Assembly (NCBI GenBank): GCA_037783545.1
Contig: JBBELK010000980.1
Location: forward strand, 50,587 to 114,586
Length of the DNA: 64,000 nucleotides
Source of the DNA: Henricia sp. BOLD:AAB3569
Lineage: Eukaryota; Echinodermata; Asteroidea; Spinulosida; Echinasteridae
Direction of reading: 5' to 3'
Positions 46,958 to 59,117 of the stretch are shown one piece after another; the stretch's first letter is position 1, and every line of letters starts with the position of its first letter. The position numbers and the translations under genes are program-made. The notes beneath the pieces are model-generated. The model had not been told where the DNA came from and made no database searches. It saw nothing but the letters and a program-made list of their open reading frames with translations.

Positions 46958-47762
46958 GAACTTCAAATTTTGCATGCCCTAAACTCTCTATATTGCGCAC
47001 TTGTCATAACAAATTGATAGACTCTCGCCGGGAAATGGCAGAGAAATTTCAAAGTTTAGCAAAAACTGGGTTGAGGCTTCCTGACTGCTCTCGCGCAAAC
47101 CGTGGCTGTCTGTACACACCTCTTTTGGGTACTCCTGAGTTGTGCGTATGCTCAGTCATTCGGACTGTCGTTAACGCACCGCAGTTTGGCTCGGCAATTT
47201 GGTCAAAGTGTGGTCCAAACGTCGGCAAATTTGGAGGTCGAAAAATGTTCCGACGAACTTCAAATTTTGCATGCCCTAAACTCTCTATATTGCGCACTTG
47301 TCATAAAAAAATTGACAGACTTTCGCCGGGAAATGGCAGAGAAATTTCAAAGTTTAGAAAAAACTGGGTTGAGGCTTCCTGACTGCTCTCGCGCAAACCG
47401 TGGCTGTCTGTACACACCTCTTTGGGGTACTCCTGAGTTGTGCGCATGCTCAGTCATTCGGACTGTCGTTAACGCACCGCAGTTTGGCTCGGCAATTTAG
47501 TCAAAGTGTGGTCCAAACGTAGGCAAATTTGGAGGTCGAAAAATGTTCCGACGAACTTCAAATTTTGCATGCCCTAAACTCTCTATATTGCGCACTTGTC
47601 ATAAAAAATTGACAGACTTTCGCCGGGAAATGGCAGAGAAATTTCAAAGTTTAGAAAAAACTGGGTTGAGGCTTCCTGACTGCTCTCGCGCAAACCGTGG
47701 CTGTCTGTACACACATCTTTGGGGTACTCCTGAGTTGTGCGCATGCTCAGTCATTCGGACTG

Positions 47763-47811
47763 TCGTTAACGCACCGCAGTTTGGCTCGGTCGTTAACGCA
47801 CCGCAGTTTGG
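47763..47811 (+). repeat. 27-bp tandem duplication at the left junction of interruption C
   Basis: Same TCGTTAACGCACCGCAGTTTGG duplication as at interruption B, offset by 1916 bp. It was carried along by the segmental duplication. Confidence 0.9.
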
Positions 47812-47923
47812 GGCGGTCGGGTCGGCGTACGGGTTCTTTCCTCGCTGGCCTGTGATGACCGCTTTCCAAAGGACTACCCTTGCACATAGGTAGTTTGGAG
47901 GAGTTTTTCGCGGAATCCCGTGA

Positions 47924-48188
47924 TGTCCTGGAACGTTGCTCAATGATGGAGTGACCAGTACGTACGTCACGGGGAACGCCGATGCAATTTTGGAACACGA
48001 TTGGATCCGAGTCTGCGGTCTTGATTCTTCCAGACCCGGACTGGTGACGATTGTGGTTTTATGAGGATGTACCTGTGGTGCTTCTCGAAGGATATGACCT
48101 GATACTCGGACACGATCGACCAAGATTGGTGATGATTGTGATGGAGAATACTCGCCGGATAATGACCTGGATTGGCAACGACAACGAA
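47924..48188 (+). pseudogene. Retropepsin-like remnant, copy C
   Basis: Same two-frame protease-like remnant as in interruption B, shifted by 1916 bp: TLLNDGVTSTYVT in the first frame (47924-48061) and GYDLILGHD in the second (48048-48188). Non-functional for the same reasons. Confidence 0.45.
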
Positions 48189-48434
48189 TGAGGAAATTTG
48201 GAGGATAAATGACCTGGACTGGCAACGACAACGAATGAGGAAATTTGGCAATAACGGCGAACAATTGGTGGATAAATGACCTGGACTGGCAACGACTACG
48301 AATGAGGAAATTTGGCAATAACGGCGAACGCTTAGTGGATAAATGACCTGGACTGGCAACGACTACGAATGAGGAAATTTGGCAATAACGGCGAACGCTT
48401 AGTGGATAAATGACCTGGACTGGCAACGACAACG
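48157..48434 (+). repeat. 67-bp minisatellite inside interruption C
   Basis: Copies start at 48157 (short), 48203, 48270, 48337 and 48404 (partial), matching interruption B. Confidence 0.95.
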
Positions 48435-48481
48435 GCTGAAGCACTGGTTCTATCGGTAACAACGTTGGACTGGTTAGCGTG

Positions 48482-48501
48482 TTTTATTCGGACGAATAAA
48501 A
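48482..48501. other. 20-bp palindrome with AATAAA at the 3' edge of interruption C
   Basis: Third copy of the TTTTATTCG/CGAATAAAA palindrome, 13 bp before the satellite resumes. Confidence 0.8.
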
Positions 48502-50503
48502 CATTTTAGAAAAAGGCAATTTGGTCAAAGTGTGGTCCAAACGTCGGCAAATTTGGAGGTCGAAAAATGTTCCGACGAACTTCAAATTTTGCATGCCCTA
48601 AACTCTCTATATTGCGCACTTGTCATAATAAATTGACAGACTTTCGCCGGGAAATGGCAGAGAAATTTCAAAGTTTAGAAAAAACTGGGTTGAGGCTTCC
48701 TGACTGCTCTCGCGCAAACCGTGGCTGTCTGTACACACCTCTTTGGGGTACTCCTGAGTTGTGCGCATGCTCAGTCATTCGGACTGTCGTTAACGCACCG
48801 CAGTTTGGCTCGGCGATTTGGTCAAAGTGTGGTCCAAACGTCGGCAAATTTGGAGGTCGGAAAATGTTCCGACGAACTTCAAATTTTGCATGCCCTAAAC
48901 TCTCTATATTGCGCACTTGTCATAACAAATTGATAGACTCTCGCCGGGAAATGGCAGAGAAATTTCAAAGTTTAGCAAAAATTGGGTTGAGGCTTCCTGA
49001 CTGCTCTCGCGCAAACCGTGGCTGTCTGTACACACCTCTTTTGGGTACTCCTGAGTTGTGCGTATGCTCAGTCATTCGGACTGTCGTTAACGCACCGCAG
49101 TTTGGCTCGGCAATTTGGTCAAAGTGTGGTCCAAACGTCGGCAAATTTGGAGGTCGAAAAATGTTCCGACGAACTTCAAATTTTGCATGCTCTAAACTCT
49201 CTATATTGCGCACTTGTCATAAAAAATTGACAGACTTTCGCCAGGAAATGGCAGAGAAATTTCAAAGTTTAGAAAAAACTGGGTTGAGGCTTCCTGACTG
49301 CTCTCGCGCAAACCGTGGCTGTCTTTACACACCTCTTTGGGGTACTCCTGAGTTGTGCGCATGCTCAGTCATTCGGACTGTCGTTAACGCACCGCAGTTT
49401 GGCTCGGCAATTTGGTCAAAGTGTGGTCCAAACGTCGGCAAATTTGGAGGTCGAAAAATGTTCCGACGAACTTCAAATTTTGCATGCCCTAAACTCTCTA
49501 TATTGCGCACTTGTCATAAAAAATTGACAGACTTTCGCCGGGAAATGGCAGAGAAATTTCAAAGTTTAGAAAAAACTGGGTTGAGGCTTCCTGACTGCTC
49601 TCGCGCAAACCGTGGCTGTCTGTACACACCTCTTTGGGGTACTCCTGAGTTGTGCGCATGCTCAGTCATTCGGACTGTCGTTAACGCACCGCAGTTTGGC
49701 TCGGCAATTTGGTCAAAGTGTGGTCCAAACGTCGGCAAATTTGGAGGTCGAAAAATGTTCCGACGAACTTCAAATTTTGCATGCCCTAAACTCTCTATAT
49801 TGCGCACTTGTCATAAAAAATTGACATACTTTCGCCGGGAAATGGCAGAGAAATTTCAAAGTTTAGAAAAAACTGGGTTGAGGCTTCCTGACTGCTCTCG
49901 CGCAAACCGTGGCTGTCTGTACACACCTCTTTGGGGTACTCCTGAGTTGTGCGCATGCTCAGTCATTCGGACTGTCGTTAACGCACCGCAGTTTGGCTCG
50001 GCAATTTGGTCAAAGTGTGGTCCAAACGTCGGCAAATTTGGAGGTCGACAAATGTTCCGACGAACTTCAAATTTTGCATGCCCTAAACTCTCTATATTGC
50101 GCACTTGTCATAAAAAATTGACAGACTTTCGCCGGGAAATGGCAGAGAAATTTCAAAGTTTAGAAAAAACTGGGTTGAGGCTTCCTGACTGCTCTCGCCC
50201 AAACCGTGGCTGTCTGTACACACCTCTTTGGGGTACTCCTGAGTTGTGCGCATGCTCAGTCATTCGGACTGTCGTTAACGCACCGCAGTTTGGCTCGGCA
50301 ATTTGGTCAAAGTGTGGTCCAAACGTCGGCAAATTTGGAGGTCGAAAAATGTTCCGACGAACTTCAAATTTTGCATGCCTTAAACTCTCTATATTGCGCA
50401 CTTGTCATAAAAAAATTGACAGACTTTCGCCGGGAAATGGCAGAGAAATTTCAAAGTTTAGAAAAAACTGGGTTGAGGCTTCCTGACTGCTCTCGCGCAA
50501 ACC

Positions 50504-51691
50504 GTGGCTGTCTGTACACACCTCTTTGGGGTACTCCTGAGTTGTGCGCATGCTCAGTCATTCGGACTGTCGTTAACGCACCGCAGTTTGGCTCGGCAAT
50601 TTGGTCAAAGTGTGGTCCAAACGTCGGCAAATTTGGAGGTCGAAAAATGTTCCAACGAACTTCAAATTTTGCATCCCCTAAACTCTCTATATTGCGCACT
50701 TGTCATAACAAATTGACAGACTTTCGCCGGGAAATGGCAGAGAAATTTCAAAGTTTAGAAAAAACTGGGTTGAGGCTTCCTGACTGCTCTCGCGCAAACC
50801 GTGGCTGTCTGTACACACCTCTTTGGGGTACTCCTGAGTTGTGCGCATGCTCAGTCATTCGGACTGTCGTTAACGCACCGCAGTTTGGCTCGGCAATTTG
50901 GTCAAAGTGTGGTCCAAACGGCGGCAAATTTGGAGGTCGAAAAATGTTCCGACGAACTTCAAATTTTGCATGCCCTAAACTCTCTATATTGCGCACTTGT
51001 CATAAAAAATTGACAGACTTTCGCCGGGAAATGGCAGAGAAATTTCAAAGTTTAGAAAAAACTGGGTTGAGGCTTCCTGACTGCTCTCGCGCAAACCGTG
51101 GCTGTCTGTACACACCTCTTTGGGGTACTCCTGAGTTGTGCGCATGCTCAGTCATTCGGACTGTCGTTAACGCACCGCAGTTTGGCTCGGCAATTTGGTC
51201 AAAGTGTGGTCCAAACGTCGGCAAATTTGGAGGTCGAAAAATGTTCCAACGAACTTCAAATTTTGCATCCCCTAAACTCTCTATATTGCGCACTTGTCAT
51301 AACAAATTGACAGACTTTCGCCGGGAAATGGCAGAGAAATTTCAAAGTTTAGAAAAAACTGGGTTGAGGCTTCCTGACTGCTCTCGCGCAAACCGTGGCT
51401 GTCTGTACACACCTCTTTGGGGTACTCCTGAGTTGTGCGCATGCTCAGTCATTCGGACTGTCGTTAACGCACCGCAGTTTGGCTCGGCAATTTGGTCAAA
51501 GTGTGGTCCAAACGGCGGCAAATTTGGAGGTCGAAAAATGTTCCGACGAACTTCAAATTTTGCATGCCCTAAACTCTCTATATTGCGCACTTGTCATAAA
51601 AAATTGACAGACTTTCGCCGGGAAATGGCAGAGAAATTTCAAAGTTTAGAAAAAACTGGGTTGAGGCTTCCTGACTGCTCTCGCGCAAACC
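50504..51691 (+). repeat. Dimer higher-order repeat, 594 bp, two copies
   Basis: Units 50504-51097 and 51098-51691 each contain a monomer with TTCCAACGAAC, GCATCCCCTAAAC and CATAACAAATTG, followed by one with AACGGCGGC. I noticed no difference between the two units, so the duplication appears recent. Confidence 0.9.
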
Positions 51692-54365
51692 GTGGCTGTC
51701 TGTACACACCTCTTTGGGGTACTCCTGAGTTGTGCGCATGCTCAGTCATTCGGACTGTCGTTAACGCACCGCAGTTTGGCTCGGCAATTTGGTCAAAGTG
51801 TGGTCCAAACGTCGGCAAATTTGGAGGTCGAAAAATGTTCCGACGAACTTCAAATTTTGCATGCCCTAAACTCTCTATATTGCGCACTTGTCATACAAAA
51901 TTGACAGACTTTCGCCGGGAAATGGCAGAGAAATTTCAAAGTTTAGAAAAAACTGGGTTGAGGCTTCCTGACTGCTCTCGCGCAAACCGTGGCTGTCTGT
52001 ACACACCTCTTTGGGGTACTCCTGAGTTGTGCGCATGCTCAGTCATTCGGACTGTCGTTAACGCACCGCAGTTTGGCTCGGCAATTTGGTCAAAGTGTGG
52101 TCCAAACGTCGGCAAATTTGGAGGTCGAAAAATGTTCCGACGAACTTCAAATTTTGCATGCCCTAAACTCTCTATATTGCGCACTTGTCATAACAAATTG
52201 ATAGACTCTCGCCGGGAAATGGCAGAGAAATTTCAAAGTTTAGCAAAAACTGGGTTGAGGCTTCCTGACTGCTCTCGCGCAAACCGTGGCTGTCTGTACA
52301 CACCTCTTTGGGGTACTCCTGAGTTGTGCGTATGCTCAGTCATTCGGACTGTCGTTAACGCACCGCAGTTTGGCTCGGCAATTTGGTCAAAGTGTGGTCC
52401 AAACGTCGGCAAATTTGGAGGTCGAAAAATTTTCCGACGAACTTCAAATTTTGCATGCTCTAAACTCTCTATATTGCGCACTTGTCATAAAAAATTGACA
52501 GACTTTCGCCAGGAAATGGCAGAGAAATTTCAAAGTTTAGAAAAAACTGGGTTGATGCTTCCTGACTGCTCTCGCGCAAACCGTGGCTGTCTGTACACAC
52601 CTCTTTGGGGTACTCCTGAGTTGTGCGCATGCTCAGTCATTCGGACTGTCGTTAACGCACCGCAGTTTGGCTCGGCAATTTGGTCAAAGTGTGGTCCAAA
52701 CGTCGGCAAATTTGGAGGTCGAAAAATGTTCCGACGAACTTCAAATTTTGCATGCCCTAAACTCTCTATATTGCGCACTTGTCATAAAAAATTGACAGAC
52801 TTTCGCCGGGAAATGGCAGAGAAATTTCAAAGTTTAGAAAAAACTGGGTTAAGGCTTCCTGACTGCTCTCGCGCAAACCGTGGCTGTCTGTACACACCTC
52901 TTTGGGGTACTCCTGAGTTGTGCGCATGCTCAGTCATTCGGACTGTCGTTAACGCACCGCAGTTTGGCTCGGCAATTTGGTCAAAGTGTGGTCCAAACGT
53001 CGGCAAATTTGGAGGTCGAAAAATGTTCCGACGAACTTCAAATTTTGCATGCCCTAAACTCTCTATATTGCGCACTTGTCATACAAAATTGACAGACTTT
53101 CGCCGGGAAATGGCAGAGAAATTTCAAAGTTTAGAAAAAACTGGGTTGAGGCTTCCTGACTGCTCTCGCGCAAACCGTGGCTGTCTGTACACACCTCTTT
53201 GGGGTACTCCTGAGTTGTGCGCATGCTCAGTCATTCGGACTGTCGTTAACGCACCGCAGTTTGGCTCGGCAATTTGGTCAAAGTGTGGTCCAAACGTCGG
53301 CAAATTTGGAGGTCGAAAAATGTTCCGACGAACTTCAAATTTTGCATGCCCTAAACTCTCTATATTGCGCACTTGTCATACAAAATTGACAGACTTTCGC
53401 CGGGAAATGGCAGAGAAATTTCAAAGTTTAGAAAAAACTGGGTTGAGGCTTCCTGACTGCTCTCGCGCAAACCGTGGCTGTCTTTACACACCTCTTTGGG
53501 GTACTCCTGAGTTGTGCGCATGCTCAGTCATTCGGACTGTCGTTAACGCACCGCAGTTTGGCTCGGCAATTTGGTCAAAGTGTGGTCCAAACGTCGGCAA
53601 ATTTGGAGGTCGAAAAATGTTCCGACGAACTTCAAATTTTGCATGCCCTAAACTCTCTATATTGCGCACTTGTCATAAAAAATTGACAGACTTTCGCCGG
53701 GAAATGGCAGAGAAATTTCAAAGTTTAGAAAAAACTGGGTTGAGGCTTCCTGACTGCTCTCGCGCAAACCGTGGCTGTCTGTACACACCTCTTTGGGGTA
53801 CTCCTGAGTTGTGCGCATGCTCAGTCATTCGGACTGTCGTTAACGCACCGCAGTTTGGCTCGGCAATTTGGTCAAAGTGTGGTCCAAACGTCGGCAAATT
53901 TGGAGGTCGAAAAATGTTCCGACGAACTTCAAATTTTGCATGCCCTAAACTCTCTATATTGCGCACTTGTCATAAAAAATTGACAGACTTTCGCCGAGAA
54001 ATGGCAGAGAAATTTCAAAGTTTAGAAAAAACTGGGTTGAGGCTTCCTGACTGCTCTCGCGCAAACCGTGGCTGTCTTTACACACCTCTTTGGGGTACTC
54101 CTGAGTTGTGCGCATGCTCAGTCATTCGGACTGTCGTTAACGCACCGCAGTTCGGCTCGGCAATTTGGTCAAAGTGTGGTCCAAACGTCGGCAAATTTGG
54201 AGGTCGAAAAATGTTCCGACGAACTTCAAATTTTGCATGCCCTAAACTCTCTATATTGCGCACTTGTCATAAAAAATTGACAGACTTTCGCCTGGAAATG
54301 GCAGAGAAATTTCAAAGTTTAGAAAAAAACTGGGTTAAGGCTTCCTGACTGCTCTCGCGCAAACC

Positions 54366-56741
54366 GTGGCTGTCTGTACACACCTCTTTGGGGTACTCCT
54401 GAGTTGTGCGCATGCTCAGTCATTCGGACTGTCGTCAACGCACCGCAGTTTGGCTCGGCAATTTGGTCAAAGTGTGGTCCAAACGTCGGCAAATTTGGAG
54501 GTCGAAAAATGTTCCGACGAACTTCAAATTTTGCATGCCCTAAACTCTCTATATTGCGCACTTGTCATACAAAATTGACAGACTTTCGCCAGGAAATGGC
54601 AGAGAAATTTCAAAGTTTAGAAACAACTGGGTTGAGGCTTCCTGACTGCTCTCGCGCAAACCGTGGCTGTCTGTACACACCTCTTTGGGGTACTCCTGAG
54701 TTGTGCGCATGCTCAGTCATTCGGACTGTCGTTAACGCACCGCAGTTTGGCTCGGCAATTTGGTCAAAGTGTGGTCCAAACGTCGGCAAATTTGGAGGTC
54801 GAAAAATGTTCCAACGAACTTCAAATTTTGCATGCCCTAAACTCTCTATATTGCGCACTTGTCATAACAAATTGACAGACTTTCGCCGGGAAATGGCAGA
54901 GAAATTTCAAAGTTTAGAAAAAACTGGGTTGAGGCTTCCTGACTGCTCTCGCGCAAACCGTGGCTGTCTGTACACACCTCTTTGGGGTACTCCTGAGTTG
55001 TGCGCATGCTCAGTCATTCGGACTGTCGTTAACGCACCGCAGTTTGGCTCGGCAATTTGGTCAAAGTGTGGTCCAAACGTCGGCAAATTTGGAGGTCGAA
55101 AAATGTTCCGACGAACTTCAAATTTTGCATGCCCTAAACTCTCTATATTGCGCACTTGTCATACAAAATTGACAGACTTTCGCCGGGAAATGGCAGAGAA
55201 ATTTCAAAGTTTAGAAAAAACTGGGTTGAGGCTTCCTGACTGCTCTCGCGCAAACCGTGGCTGTCTGTACACACCTCTTTGGGGTACTCCTGAGTTGTGC
55301 GCATGCTCAGTCATTCGGACTGTCGTTAACGCACCGCAGTTTGGCTCGGCAATTTGGTCAAAGTGTGGTCCAAACGTCGGCAAATTTGGAGGTCGAAAAA
55401 TGTTCCGACGAACTTCAAATTTTGCATGCCCTAAACTCTCTATATTGCGCACTTGTCATACAAAATTGACAGACTTTCGCCGGGAAATGGCAGAGAAATT
55501 TCAAAGTTTAGAAAAAACTGGGTTGAGGCTTCCTGACTGCTCTCGCGCAAACCGTGGCTGTCTGTACACACCTCTTTGGGGTACTCCTGAGTTGTGCGCA
55601 TGCTCAGTCATTCGGACTGTCGTCAACGCACCGCAGTTTGGCTCGGCAATTTGGTCAAAGTGTGGTCCAAACGTCGGCAAATTTGGAGGTCGAAAAATGT
55701 TCCGACGAACTTCAAATTTTGCATGCCCTAAACTCTCTATATTGCGCACTTGTCATACAAAATTGACAGACTTTCGCCAGGAAATGGCAGAGAAATTTCA
55801 AAGTTTAGAAACAACTGGGTTGAGGCTTCCTGACTGCTCTCGCGCAAACCGTGGCTGTCTGTACACACCTCTTTGGGGTACTCCTGAGTTGTGCGCATGC
55901 TCAGTCATTCGGACTGTCGTTAACGCACCGCAGTTTGGCTCGGCAATTTGGTCAAAGTGTGGTCCAAACGTCGGCAAATTTGGAGGTCGAAAAATGTTCC
56001 AACGAACTTCAAATTTTGCATGCCCTAAACTCTCTATATTGCGCACTTGTCATAACAAATTGACAGACTTTCGCCGGGAAATGGCAGAGAAATTTCAAAG
56101 TTTAGAAAAAACTGGGTTGAGGCTTCCTGACTGCTCTCGCGCAAACCGTGGCTGTCTGTACACACCTCTTTGGGGTACTCCTGAGTTGTGCGCATGCTCA
56201 GTCATTCGGACTGTCGTTAACGCACCGCAGTTTGGCTCGGCAATTTGGTCAAAGTGTGGTCCAAACGTCGGCAAATTTGGAGGTCGAAAAATGTTCCGAC
56301 GAACTTCAAATTTTGCATGCCCTAAACTCTCTATATTGCGCACTTGTCATACAAAATTGACAGACTTTCGCCGGGAAATGGCAGAGAAATTTCAAAGTTT
56401 AGAAAAAACTGGGTTGAGGCTTCCTGACTGCTCTCGCGCAAACCGTGGCTGTCTGTACACACCTCTTTGGGGTACTCCTGAGTTGTGCGCATGCTCAGTC
56501 ATTCGGACTGTCGTTAACGCACCGCAGTTTGGCTCGGCAATTTGGTCAAAGTGTGGTCCAAACGTCGGCAAATTTGGAGGTCGAAAAATGTTCCGACGAA
56601 CTTCAAATTTTGCATGCCCTAAACTCTCTATATTGCGCACTTGTCATACAAAATTGACAGACTTTCGCCGGGAAATGGCAGAGAAATTTCAAAGTTTAGA
56701 AAAAACTGGGTTGAGGCTTCCTGACTGCTCTCGCGCAAACC
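54366..56741 (+). repeat. Tetramer higher-order repeat, 1188 bp, two copies
   Basis: GTCGTCAACGC (near 54432 and 55620), CGCCAGGAAATGG, GAAACAACTGGG (near 54620 and 55808) and TTCCAACGAAC (near 54809 and 55997) all repeat at 1188 bp. Units are 54366-55553 and 55554-56741. Confidence 0.9.
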
Positions 56742-57929
56742 GTGGCTGTCTGTACACACCTCTTTGGGGTACTCCTGAGTTGTGCGCATGCTCAGTCATT
56801 CGGACTGTCGTTAACGCACCGCAGTTTGGCTCGGCAATTTGGTCAAAGTGTGGTCCAAACGTCGGCAAATTTGGAGGTCGAAAAATGTTCCGACGAACTT
56901 CAAATTTTGCATGCCCTAAACTCTCTATATTGCGCACTTGTCATACAAAATTGACAGACTTTCGCCGGGAAATGGCAGAGAAATTTCAAAGTTTAGAAAA
57001 AACTGGGTTGAGGCTTCCTGACTGCTCTCGCGCAAACCGTGGCTGTCTGTACACACCTCTTTGGGGTACTCCTGAGTTGTGCGCATGCTCAGTCATTCGG
57101 ACTGTCGTTAACGCACCGCAGTTTGGCTCGGCAATTTGGTCAAAGTGTGGTCCAAACGTCGGCAAATTTGGAGGTCGAAAAATGTTCCGACGAACTTCAA
57201 ATTTTGCATGCCCTAAACTCTCTATATTGCGCACTTGTCATACAAAATTGACAGACTTTCGCCGGGAAATGGCAGAGAAATTTCAAAGTTTAGAAAAAAC
57301 TGGGTTGAGGCTTCCTGACTGCTCTCGCGCAAACCGTGGCTGTCTGTACACACCTCTTTGGGGTACTCCTGAGTTGTGCGCATGCTCAGTCATTCGGACT
57401 GTCGTTAACGCACCGCAGTTTGGCTCGGCAATTTGGTCAAAGTGTGGTCCAAACGTCGGCAAATTTGGAGGTCGAAAAATGTTCCGACGAACTTCAAATT
57501 TTGCATGCCCTAAACTCTCTATATTGCGCACTTGTCATACAAAATTGACAGACTTTCGCCGGGAAATGGCAGAGAAATTTCAAAGTTTAGAAAAAACTGG
57601 GTTGAGGCTTCCTGACTGCTCTCGCGCAAACCGTGGCTGTCTGTACACACCTCTTTGGGGTACTCCTGAGTTGTGCGCATGCTCAGTCATTCGGACTGTC
57701 GTTAACGCACCGCAGTTTGGCTCGGCAATTTGGTCAAAGTGTGGTCCAAACGTCGGCAAATTTGGAGGTCGAAAAATGTTCCGACGAACTTCAAATTTTG
57801 CATGCCCTAAACTCTCTATATTGCGCACTTGTCATACAAAATTGACAGACTTTCGCCGGGAAATGGCAGAGAAATTTCAAAGTTTAGAAAAAACTGGGTT
57901 GAGGCTTCCTGACTGCTCTCGCGCAAACC

Positions 57930-59117
57930 GTGGCTGTCTGTACACACCTCTTTGGGGTATTCCTGAGTTGTGCGCATGCTCAGTCATTCGGACTGTCGTT
58001 AACGCACCGCAGTTTGGCTCGGCAATTTGGTCAAAGTGTGGTCCAAACGTCGGCAAATTTGGAGGTCGAAAAATGTTCCGACGAACTTCAAATTTTGCAT
58101 GCCCTAAACTCTCTATATTGCGCACTTGTCATAAAAAATTGACAGACTTTCGCCTGGAAATGGCAGAGAAATTTTAAAGTTTAGAAAAAACTGGGTTGAG
58201 GCTTCCTGACTGCTCTCGCGCAAACCGTGGCTGTCTGTACACACCCCTTTGGGGTACTCCTGAGTTGTGCGCATGCTCAGTCATTCGGACTGTCGTTAAC
58301 GCACCGCAGTTTGGCTCGGCAATTTGGTCAAAGTGTGGTCCAAACGTCGGCAAATTTGGAGGTCGAAAAATGTTCCGACGAACTTCAAATTTTGCATGCC
58401 CTAAACTCTCTATATTGCGCACTTGTCATACAAAATTGACAGACTTTCGCCGGGAAATGGCAGAGAAATTTCAAAGTTTAGAAAAAACTGGGTTGAGGCT
58501 TCCTGACTGCTCTCGCGCAAACCGTGGCTGTCTGTACACACCTCTTTGGGGTACTCCTGAGTTGTGCGCATGCTCAGTCATTCGGACTGTCGTTAACGCA
58601 CCGCAGTTTGGCTCGGCAATTTGGTCAAAGTGTGGTCCAAACGTCGGCAAATTTGGAGGTCGAAAAATGTTCCGACGAACTTCAAATTTTGCATGCCCTA
58701 AACTCTCTATATTGCGCACTTGTCATAAAAAATTGACAGACTTTCGCCTGGAAATGGCAGAGAAATTTTAAAGTTTAGAAAAAACTGGGTTGAGGCTTCC
58801 TGACTGCTCTCGCGCAAACCGTGGCTGTCTGTACACACCCCTTTTGGGTACTCCTGAGTTGTGCGCATGCTCAGTCATTCGGACTGTCGTTAACGCACCG
58901 CAGTTTGGCTCGGCAATTTGGTCAAAGTGTGGTCCAAACGTCGGCAAATTTGGAGGTCGAAAAATGTTCCAAAGAACTTCAAATTTTGCATGCCCTAAAC
59001 TCTCTATATTGCGCACTTGTCATAAAAAATTGACAGACTTTCGCCTGGAAATGGCAGAGAAATTTCAAAGTTTAGAAAAAACTGGGTTGAGGCTTCCTGA
59101 CTGCTCTCGCGCAAACC
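57930..59117 (+). repeat. Dimer higher-order repeat, 594 bp, two copies
   Basis: CGCCTGGAAATGG with AATTTTAAAG (near 58151-58178 and 58745-58772), followed by ACACACCCCTTT, repeats at 594 bp. The second unit has private changes: CCCCTTTTGGGTACT near 58838 and TTCCAAAGAAC near 58967. Confidence 0.8.

Larger units (their letters stand above)
46599..47811 (+). repeat. 297-bp satellite array, block 3 (about 4 monomers)
   Basis: Four monomers between interruptions B and C, part of the 1916-bp duplicated unit. It carries unusual private variants: GGCTCGGCGATTTGG, GAGGTCGGAAAATGTTCC, ATTGATAGACTCTCGCC, TTTAGCAAAAACTGGG, CTCTTTTGGGTACT and GTGCGTATGC, followed by a TAG-marked monomer. Confidence 0.97.
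47812..48514 (+). mobile_element. Interruption C: degenerate retroelement-like insert, 703 bp
   Basis: A near-identical copy of interruption B at a 1916-bp offset. The only difference I noticed is T at 47864 where B has A. It has the same left junction with the 27-bp duplication and the same right junction into GGCAATTTGGTC (48515). It arose by tandem duplication of B with its flanking monomers, or the reverse, not by independent insertion. Confidence 0.6.
45582..49186 (+). repeat. 1916-bp tandem segmental duplication carrying interruptions B and C
   Basis: Sequence from the TAG-marked monomer (45582) through interruption B and the next monomers to about 47270 is repeated at an offset of exactly 1916 bp (47498 to about 49186). 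Shared private variants include ACACATCTTTGG (45795/47711), GGCTCGGCGATTTGG, GAGGTCGGAAAATG, ATTGATAGACTCTCGCC, TTTAGCAAAAA and CTTTTGGGTACT with GTGCGTATGC. The copies diverge at GCATGCCC (47271) against GCATGCTC (49187). The exact left breakpoint cannot be placed because it lies in near-identical monomers. Confidence 0.9.
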
